Shown here: in pieces, positions 25,318-33,340 of the stretch
Layout of the letters: every line of letters starts with the position of its first letter
Numbering within the stretch: position 1 is the first letter of the stretch
Source: an uncultured bacterium
GTDB taxonomy: Bacteria; Bacillota_I; Bacilli_A; RFN20; CAG-826
Direction: 5' to 3'
Length of the DNA: 64,000 bases
Assembly: GCA_949284685.1 (NCBI GenBank)
Contig: CASDWE010000002.1
Span: forward strand, 722,106-786,105
Notes under the pieces: model-generated
Databases searched by the model: none
Seen by the model: only the letters and a program-made list of their open reading frames with translations
What the model was told of the DNA's origin: nothing
Position numbers and translations under genes: made by a program

Positions 25318-25930
25318 TTTTTAAATCTAAAATTTTGTTTTTTAATAATAGAACTTGTTTATTATCTAAACCATTATTTTCTTCGTTGATAAAAATATAA
25401 TCAGCGTTTAATTTGCTTGGTTCAATATATAAATCATGCATTGGCTTAACAGTTGAAATAAATTGATTAATCACACTTTCTTTGCTTCTTCCACGAAGTG
25501 CAATATCACGTTTTATTCGACGATTTAATCTAGTGTTTTCGCTAGCGTCGACATAAATATTAAAATCCGAAATTTCAAGCAAATCTTTAAAATACAGTGC
25601 AAAAATCCCATCAATTAACAATATTTCGTTATATTTAATGTGCTGGGTTTCTTGACTTCTTAAATGCATTTTAAAATCATATGTAGGAATTTCAATATCC
25701 TTATTTTGATTATATTCATTGATTTTGTTTAATAATAATTCTATTTCATAAGCTTCTGGTTTATCGTAGTTAACTTTGCATCTTTCTTCAAAAGATAGAT
25801 GGGTATTATTTTTATAAAAATTATCAATATTCAATAATGAAATATTAGGAATTTCTTTCATTAATGTTTCACAAAGTAATGTTTTTCCGCTGGCACTTCC
25901 ACCTCCGACCAAAACAATTAAAGGTTTCAT
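25301..25930 (-). CDS. udk: Uridine/cytidine kinase
   Basis: A 209-residue P-loop kinase phosphorylating uridine or cytidine in salvage. Walker A GGGSASGKT is at the N-terminus, then IDNFYK, NYDKPEA (family usually NFDHP), the RRIKRDI lid with RGRS, and TVKPMHDLYIEPSK. Length is normal. Its ATG overlaps the pepT stop by 4 bases (ATGA), making it the last gene of the leftward deaminase-folD-thyX-like-pepT-udk operon. The second kinase at 59350 is a different, larger type. Confidence 0.88.
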   Translation of the reverse strand: MKPLIVLVGGGSASGKTLLCETLMKEIPNISLLNIDNFYKNNTHLSFEERCKVNYDKPEAYEIELLLNKINEYNQNKDIEIPTYDFKMHLRSQETQHIKYNEILLIDGIFALYFKDLLEISDFNIYVDASENTRLNRRIKRDIALRGRSKESVINQFISTVKPMHDLYIEPSKLNADYIFINEENNGLDNKQVLLLKNKILDLKTNRDC

Positions 25931-27144
25931 ATTTTTACAATCTCCTTTAAAATTTCTATCAATAAATTGTGTTCATTTACATTTAAAAATTCTAATACAC
26001 CATGATGATTGTACGAACCTGTACCTAGATTAGGTGTTGGACAACCTTTAAAAGAAAATGTTGCACCATCAGTGCCTCCTCTAATTGGAAGGATTTTATA
26101 AGAAATATTTAATTTATCAAAAGCATTTTTAGCTTTATTAATTGCACGTGAATCTTTGTTTAAAATTTCTGCCATATTTTTATATTGATAATTAACACCA
26201 ATATCTATTTTTGCGGCTTTATATTTTTTTAATAAAATATCTTTTGCATTATAAAAAGCATCAATCTTATTATTTAATTCGTCTTGATTAAAATCGCGAA
26301 TGATATAGTGCATATGGGCACGGCTTTCATTACCAGACAAATCGTTTAAATGATAAAATCCTTGATAATTTTCTGTTAGTTCTGGTATTGCTTTTGCATC
26401 TAGATATGAATTTATTTGAAAAGCTAAAAGCAGTGCGTTAACCATTTTATTTTTTGCTTCGCCAGGATGAATATTAAATCCAGTAATATTTATATCCACT
26501 TCCGCGGCATTAAAGTTTTCATAACTAATTGCATAGGGTGTATCACCATCAATTGTAAAGCCATAATCTGCTTTAAAAATCAAATTATTAAAGTGATCAG
26601 CACCTCTTCCAATTTCTTCATCGCATGTAAATAATATGGAAATTGGATGATGTTTAAATGATGGATTTTCTTTTAAAAATCTAATTAAATTCATAATTAT
26701 AGATATTCCAGCTTTATCATCGGCACCTAAAAGCGTCGTTCCATCTGTTGTAATTAAGGTATCACCAATGAAACTATTTAAAATCGGATATTCATTAGGA
26801 GAAATTATTTTATTATTTTTTAAAATAATATTTTTCCCATCATAATTTGAAATTATGTTAGCGGTAACATTTTTACCACTTTCTTCTAAAGCGGTATCCA
26901 TATGGGCACAAAAGCCGATTGTATCAGAATTTTTTTCACCATCAATAAACAAATAAACTTGTCCAAATTCATCAATAAAGGTATTTGTATATCCAAGTTT
27001 TTTAATATCGTTATATATTTCTTTTGCCAATACTAATTGATTAAAAGTTGATGGTGTTGTTTTACTATTATCATCGCTTTGAGTATCAAAAGTTATATAT
27101 TTTAAAAAATAATCCAATGTTTTTAAATTATTATTCTTTTCCAT
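25927..27144 (-). CDS. pepT: Peptidase T (tripeptide aminopeptidase)
   Basis: A 405-residue M20B zinc peptidase that releases N-terminal residues from tripeptides in the cytoplasm. Metal motifs: HMDTA, LLGADDKAG, CDEEIGRG and a late GGTDGATFSF; LGTGSYNHHGVLEF holds the final His. Its start overlaps the preceding gene by 14 bases and its end overlaps udk by 4. It supplies amino acids from peptides; its place among nucleotide genes is probably only operon packing. Confidence 0.92.
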   Translation of the reverse strand: MEKNNNLKTLDYFLKYITFDTQSDDNSKTTPSTFNQLVLAKEIYNDIKKLGYTNTFIDEFGQVYLFIDGEKNSDTIGFCAHMDTALEESGKNVTANIISNYDGKNIILKNNKIISPNEYPILNSFIGDTLITTDGTTLLGADDKAGISIIMNLIRFLKENPSFKHHPISILFTCDEEIGRGADHFNNLIFKADYGFTIDGDTPYAISYENFNAAEVDINITGFNIHPGEAKNKMVNALLLAFQINSYLDAKAIPELTENYQGFYHLNDLSGNESRAHMHYIIRDFNQDELNNKIDAFYNAKDILLKKYKAAKIDIGVNYQYKNMAEILNKDSRAINKAKNAFDKLNISYKILPIRGGTDGATFSFKGCPTPNLGTGSYNHHGVLEFLNVNEHNLLIEILKEIVKI

Positions 27145-27754
27145 TTTTCTTATCTAGATTTAATATTTTATCGACACCAGTCAATTCGAAAAAGTAAGGC
27201 AGTGTTTCACACCACGAACAAAATACATGCCATTCTTTTAATTTATGATATCGTCGTTGCAAATACATCGTTTTTAGTTGTTGATAATTTGTTGTCATTG
27301 TTGCTCCTAAGCAGAATCCGCATGGTAAACTAGCAACAATTTTTCGCCATTGCAAAACTTTATTCGGATTGGTATCATCCAATTTTAAATAGTCATTTAT
27401 CATTTCATTAATAATTTCTATTATTCGTTTATCAGTGTCTTCAACGCATTGATCTTCAACTTTAAATTTTAAAAGACAGTGCATAGTTGATTGACTAGAT
27501 ACAAAATCAAACCAATGATATCTTTGGGCTTGTTTCCAAAAATAAAGTGGTGCAGTTAAATCCATTTGAACAACGATCCCTTTTAAAAAATTATCATGGC
27601 CTTGACCATTTAAAGTTTGTCCTAATTTAAAAGCACGATTGAAATCTTTTTCGGTGATATCTGTTCTATCTAATATTGTACGCATTGGATTTCCAGATGC
27701 TTTGATAGCTTTATTAACGCCATACACTTCAGTATTTTCAATTTTAAATTCCAT
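27131..27754 (-). CDS. Divergent ThyX-like (flavin-dependent thymidylate synthase-like) protein
   Basis: A 207-residue protein of a poorly described family. Its layout follows ThyX. GH-x4-IV-x6-AP-x5-Q-x2-R near residues 52-78 matches the ThyX stretch before the RHR motif, which here reads QRYHWFDFVSSQS. In the second half, SLP, then MTTNYQQLKTMYLQRRYHKL and EW, matches the LP, then TTN-x3-L-x3-L-x-R-x3-H-x2-W/E end of ThyX. The neighbours are dCMP deaminase (towards dUMP) and FolD (makes methylene-folate), exactly the two inputs of thymidylate synthesis. No thyA is in the window. The altered catalytic motif means activity cannot be assumed. Confidence 0.55.
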   Translation of the reverse strand: MEFKIENTEVYGVNKAIKASGNPMRTILDRTDITEKDFNRAFKLGQTLNGQGHDNFLKGIVVQMDLTAPLYFWKQAQRYHWFDFVSSQSTMHCLLKFKVEDQCVEDTDKRIIEIINEMINDYLKLDDTNPNKVLQWRKIVASLPCGFCLGATMTTNYQQLKTMYLQRRYHKLKEWHVFCSWCETLPYFFELTGVDKILNLDKKNGKE

Positions 27755-28556
27755 CGTTATTTTTCTCCTTTGTTAAACATATTTTTATTAAATTTTCATA
27801 AAGAGCAAGACGAGTTAGTAATCCAACCCCACCAGGAACTGGAGTTTGAAGTTGTACAGGCAAGTTTTCTTTTGCATCGCCTTTTAATCCTTCTAGTGTT
27901 CTATTGATTCCGACATCAATAATAATAGCGTCGCTTTTATAATTAAAACGTTCATCTAAAAATCCATTTTTCCCAATCGCAATAACGATTATATCAGCGT
28001 TTTCTATGTAGTTTTTTAAATCAATAAATTTGGTTTTTGAATGGCAAATAGTAACATTACAATTTTCATTTAGCAATAATTTCGCCATCGGTTTTCCAAC
28101 AATGTTGCTTCTTCCTATTACTAAAGCATTTTTCCCTTCTAAAGTTATGTTTTCATGATGCAAATAATTAATTATGCCTTGTGGAGTGCAGGGATTTAAT
28201 TTTCCTAATGGATGAAAACCATCGACATCTTTATCTTTTGAAATAGTAAGTTTAATAATAGATTCATCGATATGTTTTGGAAGCGGTAATTGAACAATAA
28301 TGCCATCACAATTTGAATCGTTATTATATTTTTTAATTAATTCGATTAATTGTTCTTGTGTAATACTTGGTTCTAATTGAATAAGTTTAGCATCAACATT
28401 TAAAAGTGCAGCATCTTTAAGCTTTCCATTAATGTAACTTTTACTTGCTGGATCTTCATTAGCGTTAATTATTATAAGTTGTGGAACTTTTGTTAAGGTA
28501 TTGACCACATCTTTTAATTGCTGTTTTCTACATGATACATATTCTTTAATTGTCAT
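27744..28556 (-). CDS. folD: Bifunctional methylenetetrahydrofolate dehydrogenase / cyclohydrolase
   Basis: A 270-residue FolD that interconverts 5,10-methylene-, methenyl- and 10-formyl-tetrahydrofolate. Visible motifs: GIIVQLPLPKHID, NPCTPQGI, the NADP site VIGRSNIVGKPMA and the C-terminal PVPGGVGLLTR (the family usually has GPMT, so LLT is a variant). The catalytic Lys sits in the early motif SKSYINGK. The start is one base after the deaminase stop and its end overlaps the ThyX-like gene by 11 bases, so all are cotranscribed. Confidence 0.93.
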   Translation of the reverse strand: MTIKEYVSCRKQQLKDVVNTLTKVPQLIIINANEDPASKSYINGKLKDAALLNVDAKLIQLEPSITQEQLIELIKKYNNDSNCDGIIVQLPLPKHIDESIIKLTISKDKDVDGFHPLGKLNPCTPQGIINYLHHENITLEGKNALVIGRSNIVGKPMAKLLLNENCNVTICHSKTKFIDLKNYIENADIIVIAIGKNGFLDERFNYKSDAIIIDVGINRTLEGLKGDAKENLPVQLQTPVPGGVGLLTRLALYENLIKICLTKEKNNDGI

Positions 28557-28557
28557 T

Positions 28558-29040
28558 TTATTTAATCTCGATATTTATTTTACGTCCTTGATATTTTCTT
28601 AATTTGATACCCGCTAAATCGAGCATTTTTTTGCTTGCAATAGTATTTAATTGATCTTCGTATTTATTATCTAAATAAACAACTTCTTTAATACCAACTT
28701 GAATAATTGCCTTCGCACATTCATTGCAAGGAAATAAGGTAACATAAAGTATACAATTTTTTAAAGCGGAACCATTTCTAGTATTTAAAATAGCGTTAAA
28801 TTCAGCGTGGCAAACATATAAATATTTACTATCTAATCCTTCTCCTTTGTTCCACGATAAATTATCTTCATCAAGTTTTCTTGGCATGCCATTATATCCA
28901 ATAGAAACAACTTTGTTGTCTTCATCAACAATACACGCTCCGACTTTAGTGTTTGGGTCTTTACTTCTAAGCGAACTTAAAAGTGCGATACCCATAAAAT
29001 ATTCATCCCAGTTTATATTATTTGTTTTCATGTTTTTCAT
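28558..29040 (-). CDS. dCMP deaminase (ComEB-like)
   Basis: A 160-residue zinc deaminase converting dCMP to dUMP, the precursor of dTMP. Zinc and catalytic motif CHAEFNAI and zinc ligands PCNEC are in place; DPNTKVGACIV and IGYNGMPR are typical of dCMP deaminases (ComEB group). Two Met codons lie at the start (29040 and 29031) without a ribosome site; TAAAAT lies just upstream, so a leaderless message is likely. First gene of the leftward operon. Confidence 0.9.
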   Translation of the reverse strand: MKNMKTNNINWDEYFMGIALLSSLRSKDPNTKVGACIVDEDNKVVSIGYNGMPRKLDEDNLSWNKGEGLDSKYLYVCHAEFNAILNTRNGSALKNCILYVTLFPCNECAKAIIQVGIKEVVYLDNKYEDQLNTIASKKMLDLAGIKLRKYQGRKINIEIK

Positions 29041-29108
29041 TTTAACAAATTTTATTTAATAAATATACATTTAATTAATAAATTAATTAATTTTTATAGA
29101 ATTTAATA

Positions 29109-29114
29109 TATAAT
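29109..29114 (+). promoter_or_regulatory. -10 box of nrdG, probably leaderless
   Basis: TATAAT ends 6 bases before the ATG at 29121, leaving no room for a ribosome site; the transcript should begin at the start codon. Confidence 0.55.
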
Positions 29115-29120
29115 ATCGAT

Positions 29121-29810
29121 ATGGATTTTGTTGGAATTGAAAAATTATCATTAGTGGATTTCGATGAAAAAATCAGTTGTGTTTTATTTATGCAAGGATG
29201 TAATTTCCGCTGCCCATTTTGTCATAATAGAGATTTAGCTCTTTCAAAAATCGATACCTTTATTCCTTTTCAAGATGTCTTGGATTATTTAAGTTCACGC
29301 AAAAATATAATTGATGCTGTTGTGGTAAGTGGTGGAGAACCAACATTAATGCCTGATTTAAAAGAAAAAATAACTAAAATTAAGAACATGGGTTTTTTAG
29401 TTAAGATTGACACTAATGGTACTAATTTTAATGTTTTAAAAGATTTGATAGATAATAAATTAATTGATTATGTTGCGATGGATATAAAAAACGATTTTAC
29501 AAATTATCCTTTAACAGCGGGCGTATCTAATATCGATTATTCAAATATTAAAAAGAGTATTGAATATTTAATCAATGGTTCAATAGATTATGAATTTAGA
29601 ACTACGTTAGTAAAAGAATTTCATAGCGAAGAATCAATAAAAAATATGTCTGTTTTATTAAAGGGTGCTAAAAAATTATTTTTACAAAAATATATCGCTA
29701 GCGATTCTTGTTTTAATAGCAAGTTAAATTTTGTCGAAAAAAAAGTATCCCAACATTACATAGAGATACTTAAAGAGAATATTGATTCGGTTGAATTAAG
29801 AGGATACTAA
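29121..29810 (+). CDS. nrdG: Anaerobic ribonucleoside-triphosphate reductase activating protein
   Basis: A 229-residue radical-SAM activase that generates the glycyl radical on NrdD. The cluster motif is CNFRCPFC (Cys27, Cys31, Cys34), followed by VVSGGEPT for SAM binding. It belongs to the NrdG2-like type related to pyruvate-formate-lyase activases. It faces nrdD across trxB, with which its stop overlaps by 4 bases. Paired with the nrdD at 30712-33090. Confidence 0.9.
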   Translation: MDFVGIEKLSLVDFDEKISCVLFMQGCNFRCPFCHNRDLALSKIDTFIPFQDVLDYLSSRKNIIDAVVVSGGEPTLMPDLKEKITKIKNMGFLVKIDTNGTNFNVLKDLIDNKLIDYVAMDIKNDFTNYPLTAGVSNIDYSNIKKSIEYLINGSIDYEFRTTLVKEFHSEESIKNMSVLLKGAKKLFLQKYIASDSCFNSKLNFVEKKVSQHYIEILKENIDSVELRGY

Positions 29811-30712
29811 CTAAGATATTTTACCGCATTAATTGCCGCAAGAGAACCTTCACTACAAGCATTAATGACTTGGCGAATATCTTTTTTTATTGTATCTCCC
29901 GCAGCAAATATACCTTTAGTGGATGTTTCCATATTGGAATCAACCACAATATAGCCATTATCTAATTTAACAAGATTGGAAAAACGATTATTATCTACTT
30001 GCTGACCTATAGCAATAAATACATTATTAGTTTTAACATTTACTAATTCATTTGTTTTGGTATTTTTAAATGTTAAGCCTGTTAAAGTATCATCGCCTTC
30101 AAAACTTGTTAAAGACATATTATATTTAATATCTATTTTTGGATTTGAATAAACTTTTTGTTTTAAAATCGCATCGCCAAATAAATGATCAAAAAGTGCA
30201 TACATCGTAACTTTTGGACAATATGAAGAAAGCATTAAGGCATATTGCATAGCACTGTTAGCATCGCCAATAATATTAACTTCTTCACCTTTATAAAATG
30301 GACCATCACAAGTAGCACAATAACTAATACCAGAACCAATAAATTTATCTTCGTTTGGTAAATTCATTTTTTTATGATGGCATCCATTTGCAATAATGAC
30401 AGCACGGCAATTAAAGACATTGTTAGTTGTTTTAACAATGAAATCTTTGTCGTTATTTTTTATAACTCCAATAACATCATCTAATTCAAATTCAACGCCA
30501 AGATTATTTATTTGTTCAAATAACTTATCGCTAAATTCTAATCCGCTTATTTTTTCAATTGAAGGGAAGTTTTCTAAACGTGGTGCGGTTGCTATTTGTC
30601 CACCAAAAGATTCTTTTTCGATTATTAAAACCTTTTTATTTTCTCTTAGTGCATATAAAGCACTGCTCATGCCAGCTGGTCCGCCACCAACAATGATGAT
30701 ATCATAAATCAT
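29807..30712 (-). CDS. trxB: Thioredoxin-disulfide reductase
   Basis: A 301-residue flavoprotein passing electrons from NADPH to thioredoxins. FAD motif IIVGGGPAGMSSA at the N-terminus; redox pair Cys132-Cys135 in CATCDGPFY; FAGD-type end FAAGDTIKKDIRQV. Its ATG overlaps the nrdD stop (TAATG), so it is coupled to the reductase whose C-terminal glutaredoxin-like domain it may reduce. TrxA (39707) is another probable partner. The NADPH motif is not canonical, so coenzyme choice is open. Confidence 0.9.
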   Translation of the reverse strand: MIYDIIIVGGGPAGMSSALYALRENKKVLIIEKESFGGQIATAPRLENFPSIEKISGLEFSDKLFEQINNLGVEFELDDVIGVIKNNDKDFIVKTTNNVFNCRAVIIANGCHHKKMNLPNEDKFIGSGISYCATCDGPFYKGEEVNIIGDANSAMQYALMLSSYCPKVTMYALFDHLFGDAILKQKVYSNPKIDIKYNMSLTSFEGDDTLTGLTFKNTKTNELVNVKTNNVFIAIGQQVDNNRFSNLVKLDNGYIVVDSNMETSTKGIFAAGDTIKKDIRQVINACSEGSLAAINAVKYLS

Positions 30713-33090
30713 TAAGCTCTAGCCTCAATATATCCTTTAATTTTGCTGGCGTTATCATACATTTCAAAAGAATTGCCGTGTGGAATTAAAAGAGTTGGTG
30801 CATTTTTAACATTGTATTTTAAAGCAAGTGCTTTGTTATTGTCTTCTTCGACATAAACTAGTTGATATTTGATATTTGCCTTATCTAAAAGCATTTTAGC
30901 AATTTTACAATTTGGACATGTTTTAGTGGCAAATAAGATTGGAACTTGAATATCATCACATGAAATTGTGTCGATAACTTCATCTAAACCATTTTCTTTT
31001 AAAGCGTGTGTCAATTTAGAATGCTCTAAATCGTATGTTTTGCGCATTTTAAATTCTTCTGCTTTTCCATCATTCCAATTTTGAACAGGTCGATAATAAC
31101 CTGTAATTCTTGAATAAACTTCTGTTTTTTGATGGCAAATAGGGCATTCGTATTCTTCTCCAGTAATATAGCCATGTTCTTTACAAACAGAGTAAGTTGG
31201 AGAAATTGTATAGTAAGGCAAATGATAATTATCAGCAATTTTTCTAACTAAATTCATACAAGATTTCCATGATGGTAATTTTTGACCTAGGAAAGCATGA
31301 AATACCGTTCCTGAAGTATAAAGAGTTTGCAATTCATCTTGGATATCTAATGCTTTAAATATATCGTCAGTGTATCCGACAGGTAAGTGACTAGAATTAG
31401 TGTAATATGGTGTTTTATTATTTTCACTTGCAGTGATAATATTTGGATATCTTTCTTTATCGTGTTTTGCTAAACGATATGCAGTTGATTCAGCTGGTGT
31501 GGCTTCTAAATTATATAAATCACCATATAATTCTTGATAATCGCTTAAACGAGTACGCATATGATTCAAAACATTTTTTGTAAATTGTTGAGCGTCTTCA
31601 TGTGTTAAATCTTTTTGAATCCAACGAGCATTTAAACACGCTTCATTCATTCCTACTAAACCAATTGTAGAGAAATGATTATTAAATGTACCTAAATATC
31701 GTTTTGTGTATGGGTATAATCCAGCATCTAATAATGCAGTAATTGTGTTTCTTTTGACTTTTAAACTACGTGCAGAAATATCCATAATTTTATCTAGACG
31801 ATGATAGAAATCTTGTTCGTCGGTACTTAGATAAGCAATACGAGGCATATTGATTGTTACAACACCAATACTTCCGGTTGATTCGCCAGAACCAAAGAAA
31901 CCACCGGATTTTTTTCTTAATTCACGCAAGTCAAGACGCAATCTACAACACATACTTCTTACATCGCTTGGTTCCATATCACTATTAACATAGTTGGAAA
32001 AGTATGGTGTGCCATATTTTGCAGCCATTTCAAAAAGAAGTTTGTTATTTTCTGTTTCGCTCCAATCAAATGTTTTAGTAATTGAATAGGTAGGAATTGG
32101 ATATTGAAATCCTCTTCCATTAGCGTCTCCTTCTATCATGATTTCAATAAATGCTTTATTAATCATGGCCATTTCTTTAACACAGTCTTTGTATTTAAAA
32201 TCCATTTCTTTTCCACCGACAATGCAATTTAATTCGGCCATATCGTTTGGAACAACCCAATCTAATGTGATGTTAGTAAATGGTGCTTGTGTACCCCATC
32301 TTGAAGGAGTATTAACACCAAATATAAAAGATTGGATGCATTGTTTAACTTCTTTATAAGTTAAATTATCTGCTTTAACAAATGGAGCTAAATAAGTATC
32401 AAAACTTGAAAATGCTTGAGCGCCAGCCCATTCGTTTTGCATGATTCCTAAAAAATTAACCATTTGATTACATAATGTTGATAAATGGCTAGCTGGAGCA
32501 CTCGTAATTTTTCCAGGAACACCACCTAAACCTTCTTTTATTAATTGTTTTAAAGACCATCCAGCACAATATCCAGTGAGCATAGATAAATCATGGATAT
32601 GGATATCGGCATTGCGATGAGCATTTGCAATTTCTTGATCATAAATCTCACTCAACCAGTAATTAGCGGTGACTGCACCTGAATTTGATAAAATTAAACC
32701 ACCAACAGAATAAGTGACAGTGGAATTTTCTTTAACTCTCCAGTCATTAATTTTTAAATAGTTATCAACAATATTCTTATAATCGATATTAGTAGATTTA
32801 ATTTGTCTTAGATTTTCGTGTTGTTTTCTATAAATAATATAGGAACGAGCTACATCGATATATCCGGCTTGAATCAATACAACCTCAACGCTATCTTGAA
32901 TGTCTTCTACATCAACGATATCGTTTTTGACTTTGCTATTAAAATCAGCGGTAGTGCGTAACGCCAACATTGAAATAATATCTTGATTGTAATATTTATG
33001 TTCCGCAAGAAATGCTCTTTCAATTGCGTTTTCTATTTTTTTAATTTCAAATCCTTTTATTTGTCCATCTCTTTTCCTAACTTGTAACAT
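30712..33090 (-). CDS. nrdD: Anaerobic ribonucleoside-triphosphate reductase with fused C-terminal glutaredoxin-like domain
   Basis: A 792-residue class III reductase making dNTPs without oxygen. An ATP-cone occupies residues 1-90 (VRKRDGQIKGFE). The barrel contains ASHLSTLCNQMVNFLG and MCCRLRLDLREL. A zinc site is formed by a C-x2-H pair (CKEH) and CPIC, and the glycyl radical is Gly664 in RITGYYRP. The last ~80 residues form a thioredoxin-fold domain with CPNC (Cys725, Cys728) and the cis-Pro motif NAPTLL. This points to internal thiol reduction rather than formate as reductant. GGAGGGG precedes the ATG. Coupled to trxB; nrdG lies beyond. Confidence 0.93.
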   Translation of the reverse strand: MLQVRKRDGQIKGFEIKKIENAIERAFLAEHKYYNQDIISMLALRTTADFNSKVKNDIVDVEDIQDSVEVVLIQAGYIDVARSYIIYRKQHENLRQIKSTNIDYKNIVDNYLKINDWRVKENSTVTYSVGGLILSNSGAVTANYWLSEIYDQEIANAHRNADIHIHDLSMLTGYCAGWSLKQLIKEGLGGVPGKITSAPASHLSTLCNQMVNFLGIMQNEWAGAQAFSSFDTYLAPFVKADNLTYKEVKQCIQSFIFGVNTPSRWGTQAPFTNITLDWVVPNDMAELNCIVGGKEMDFKYKDCVKEMAMINKAFIEIMIEGDANGRGFQYPIPTYSITKTFDWSETENNKLLFEMAAKYGTPYFSNYVNSDMEPSDVRSMCCRLRLDLRELRKKSGGFFGSGESTGSIGVVTINMPRIAYLSTDEQDFYHRLDKIMDISARSLKVKRNTITALLDAGLYPYTKRYLGTFNNHFSTIGLVGMNEACLNARWIQKDLTHEDAQQFTKNVLNHMRTRLSDYQELYGDLYNLEATPAESTAYRLAKHDKERYPNIITASENNKTPYYTNSSHLPVGYTDDIFKALDIQDELQTLYTSGTVFHAFLGQKLPSWKSCMNLVRKIADNYHLPYYTISPTYSVCKEHGYITGEEYECPICHQKTEVYSRITGYYRPVQNWNDGKAEEFKMRKTYDLEHSKLTHALKENGLDEVIDTISCDDIQVPILFATKTCPNCKIAKMLLDKANIKYQLVYVEEDNNKALALKYNVKNAPTLLIPHGNSFEMYDNASKIKGYIEARA

Positions 33091-33165
33091 AATTTCCCCT
33101 CCACATTTTTTGTAAACAAAAAATACATTTTTATTTTTTTGAAATTTTATTTATTTTATAAACAC

Positions 33166-33199
33166 GCTAATCAATAGTGGGTTCGAGTTATATATTAGC
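33166..33199. promoter_or_regulatory. Inverted repeat in the nrdD upstream region
   Basis: GCTAAT (33166-33171) and ATTAGC (33194-33199) flank 22 bases in the divergent 250-base gap between nrdD and the GH2 gene. It might serve either gene. It does not fit the NrdR-box consensus well. Confidence 0.3.
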
Positions 33200-33327
33200 A
33201 AATTTTATATACATGAAAAATAAAAAAATTAAAAATTTAGACAGTGTAAAGAAGTGTTATTTTTCCACTTAACAAATAAGATTAATTATGTATTGCAAAA
33301 TTATGTAAAATATCTTTAAAATTAGTG

Positions 33328-33333
33328 TAAAAT
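33328..33333 (+). promoter_or_regulatory. Candidate -10 box of the GH2 gene, probably leaderless
   Basis: TAAAAT ends 7 bases before the ATG; no ribosome site. Confidence 0.4.
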
Positions 33334-33340
33334 TAGTAGT

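Noticed and set aside
33091-33340. NrdR boxes upstream of nrdD
   Set aside because: The sequence around 33161-33179 only partly fits the consensus (ACAC then AGTG with wrong middle and spacing), and no second box at the usual distance is visible.
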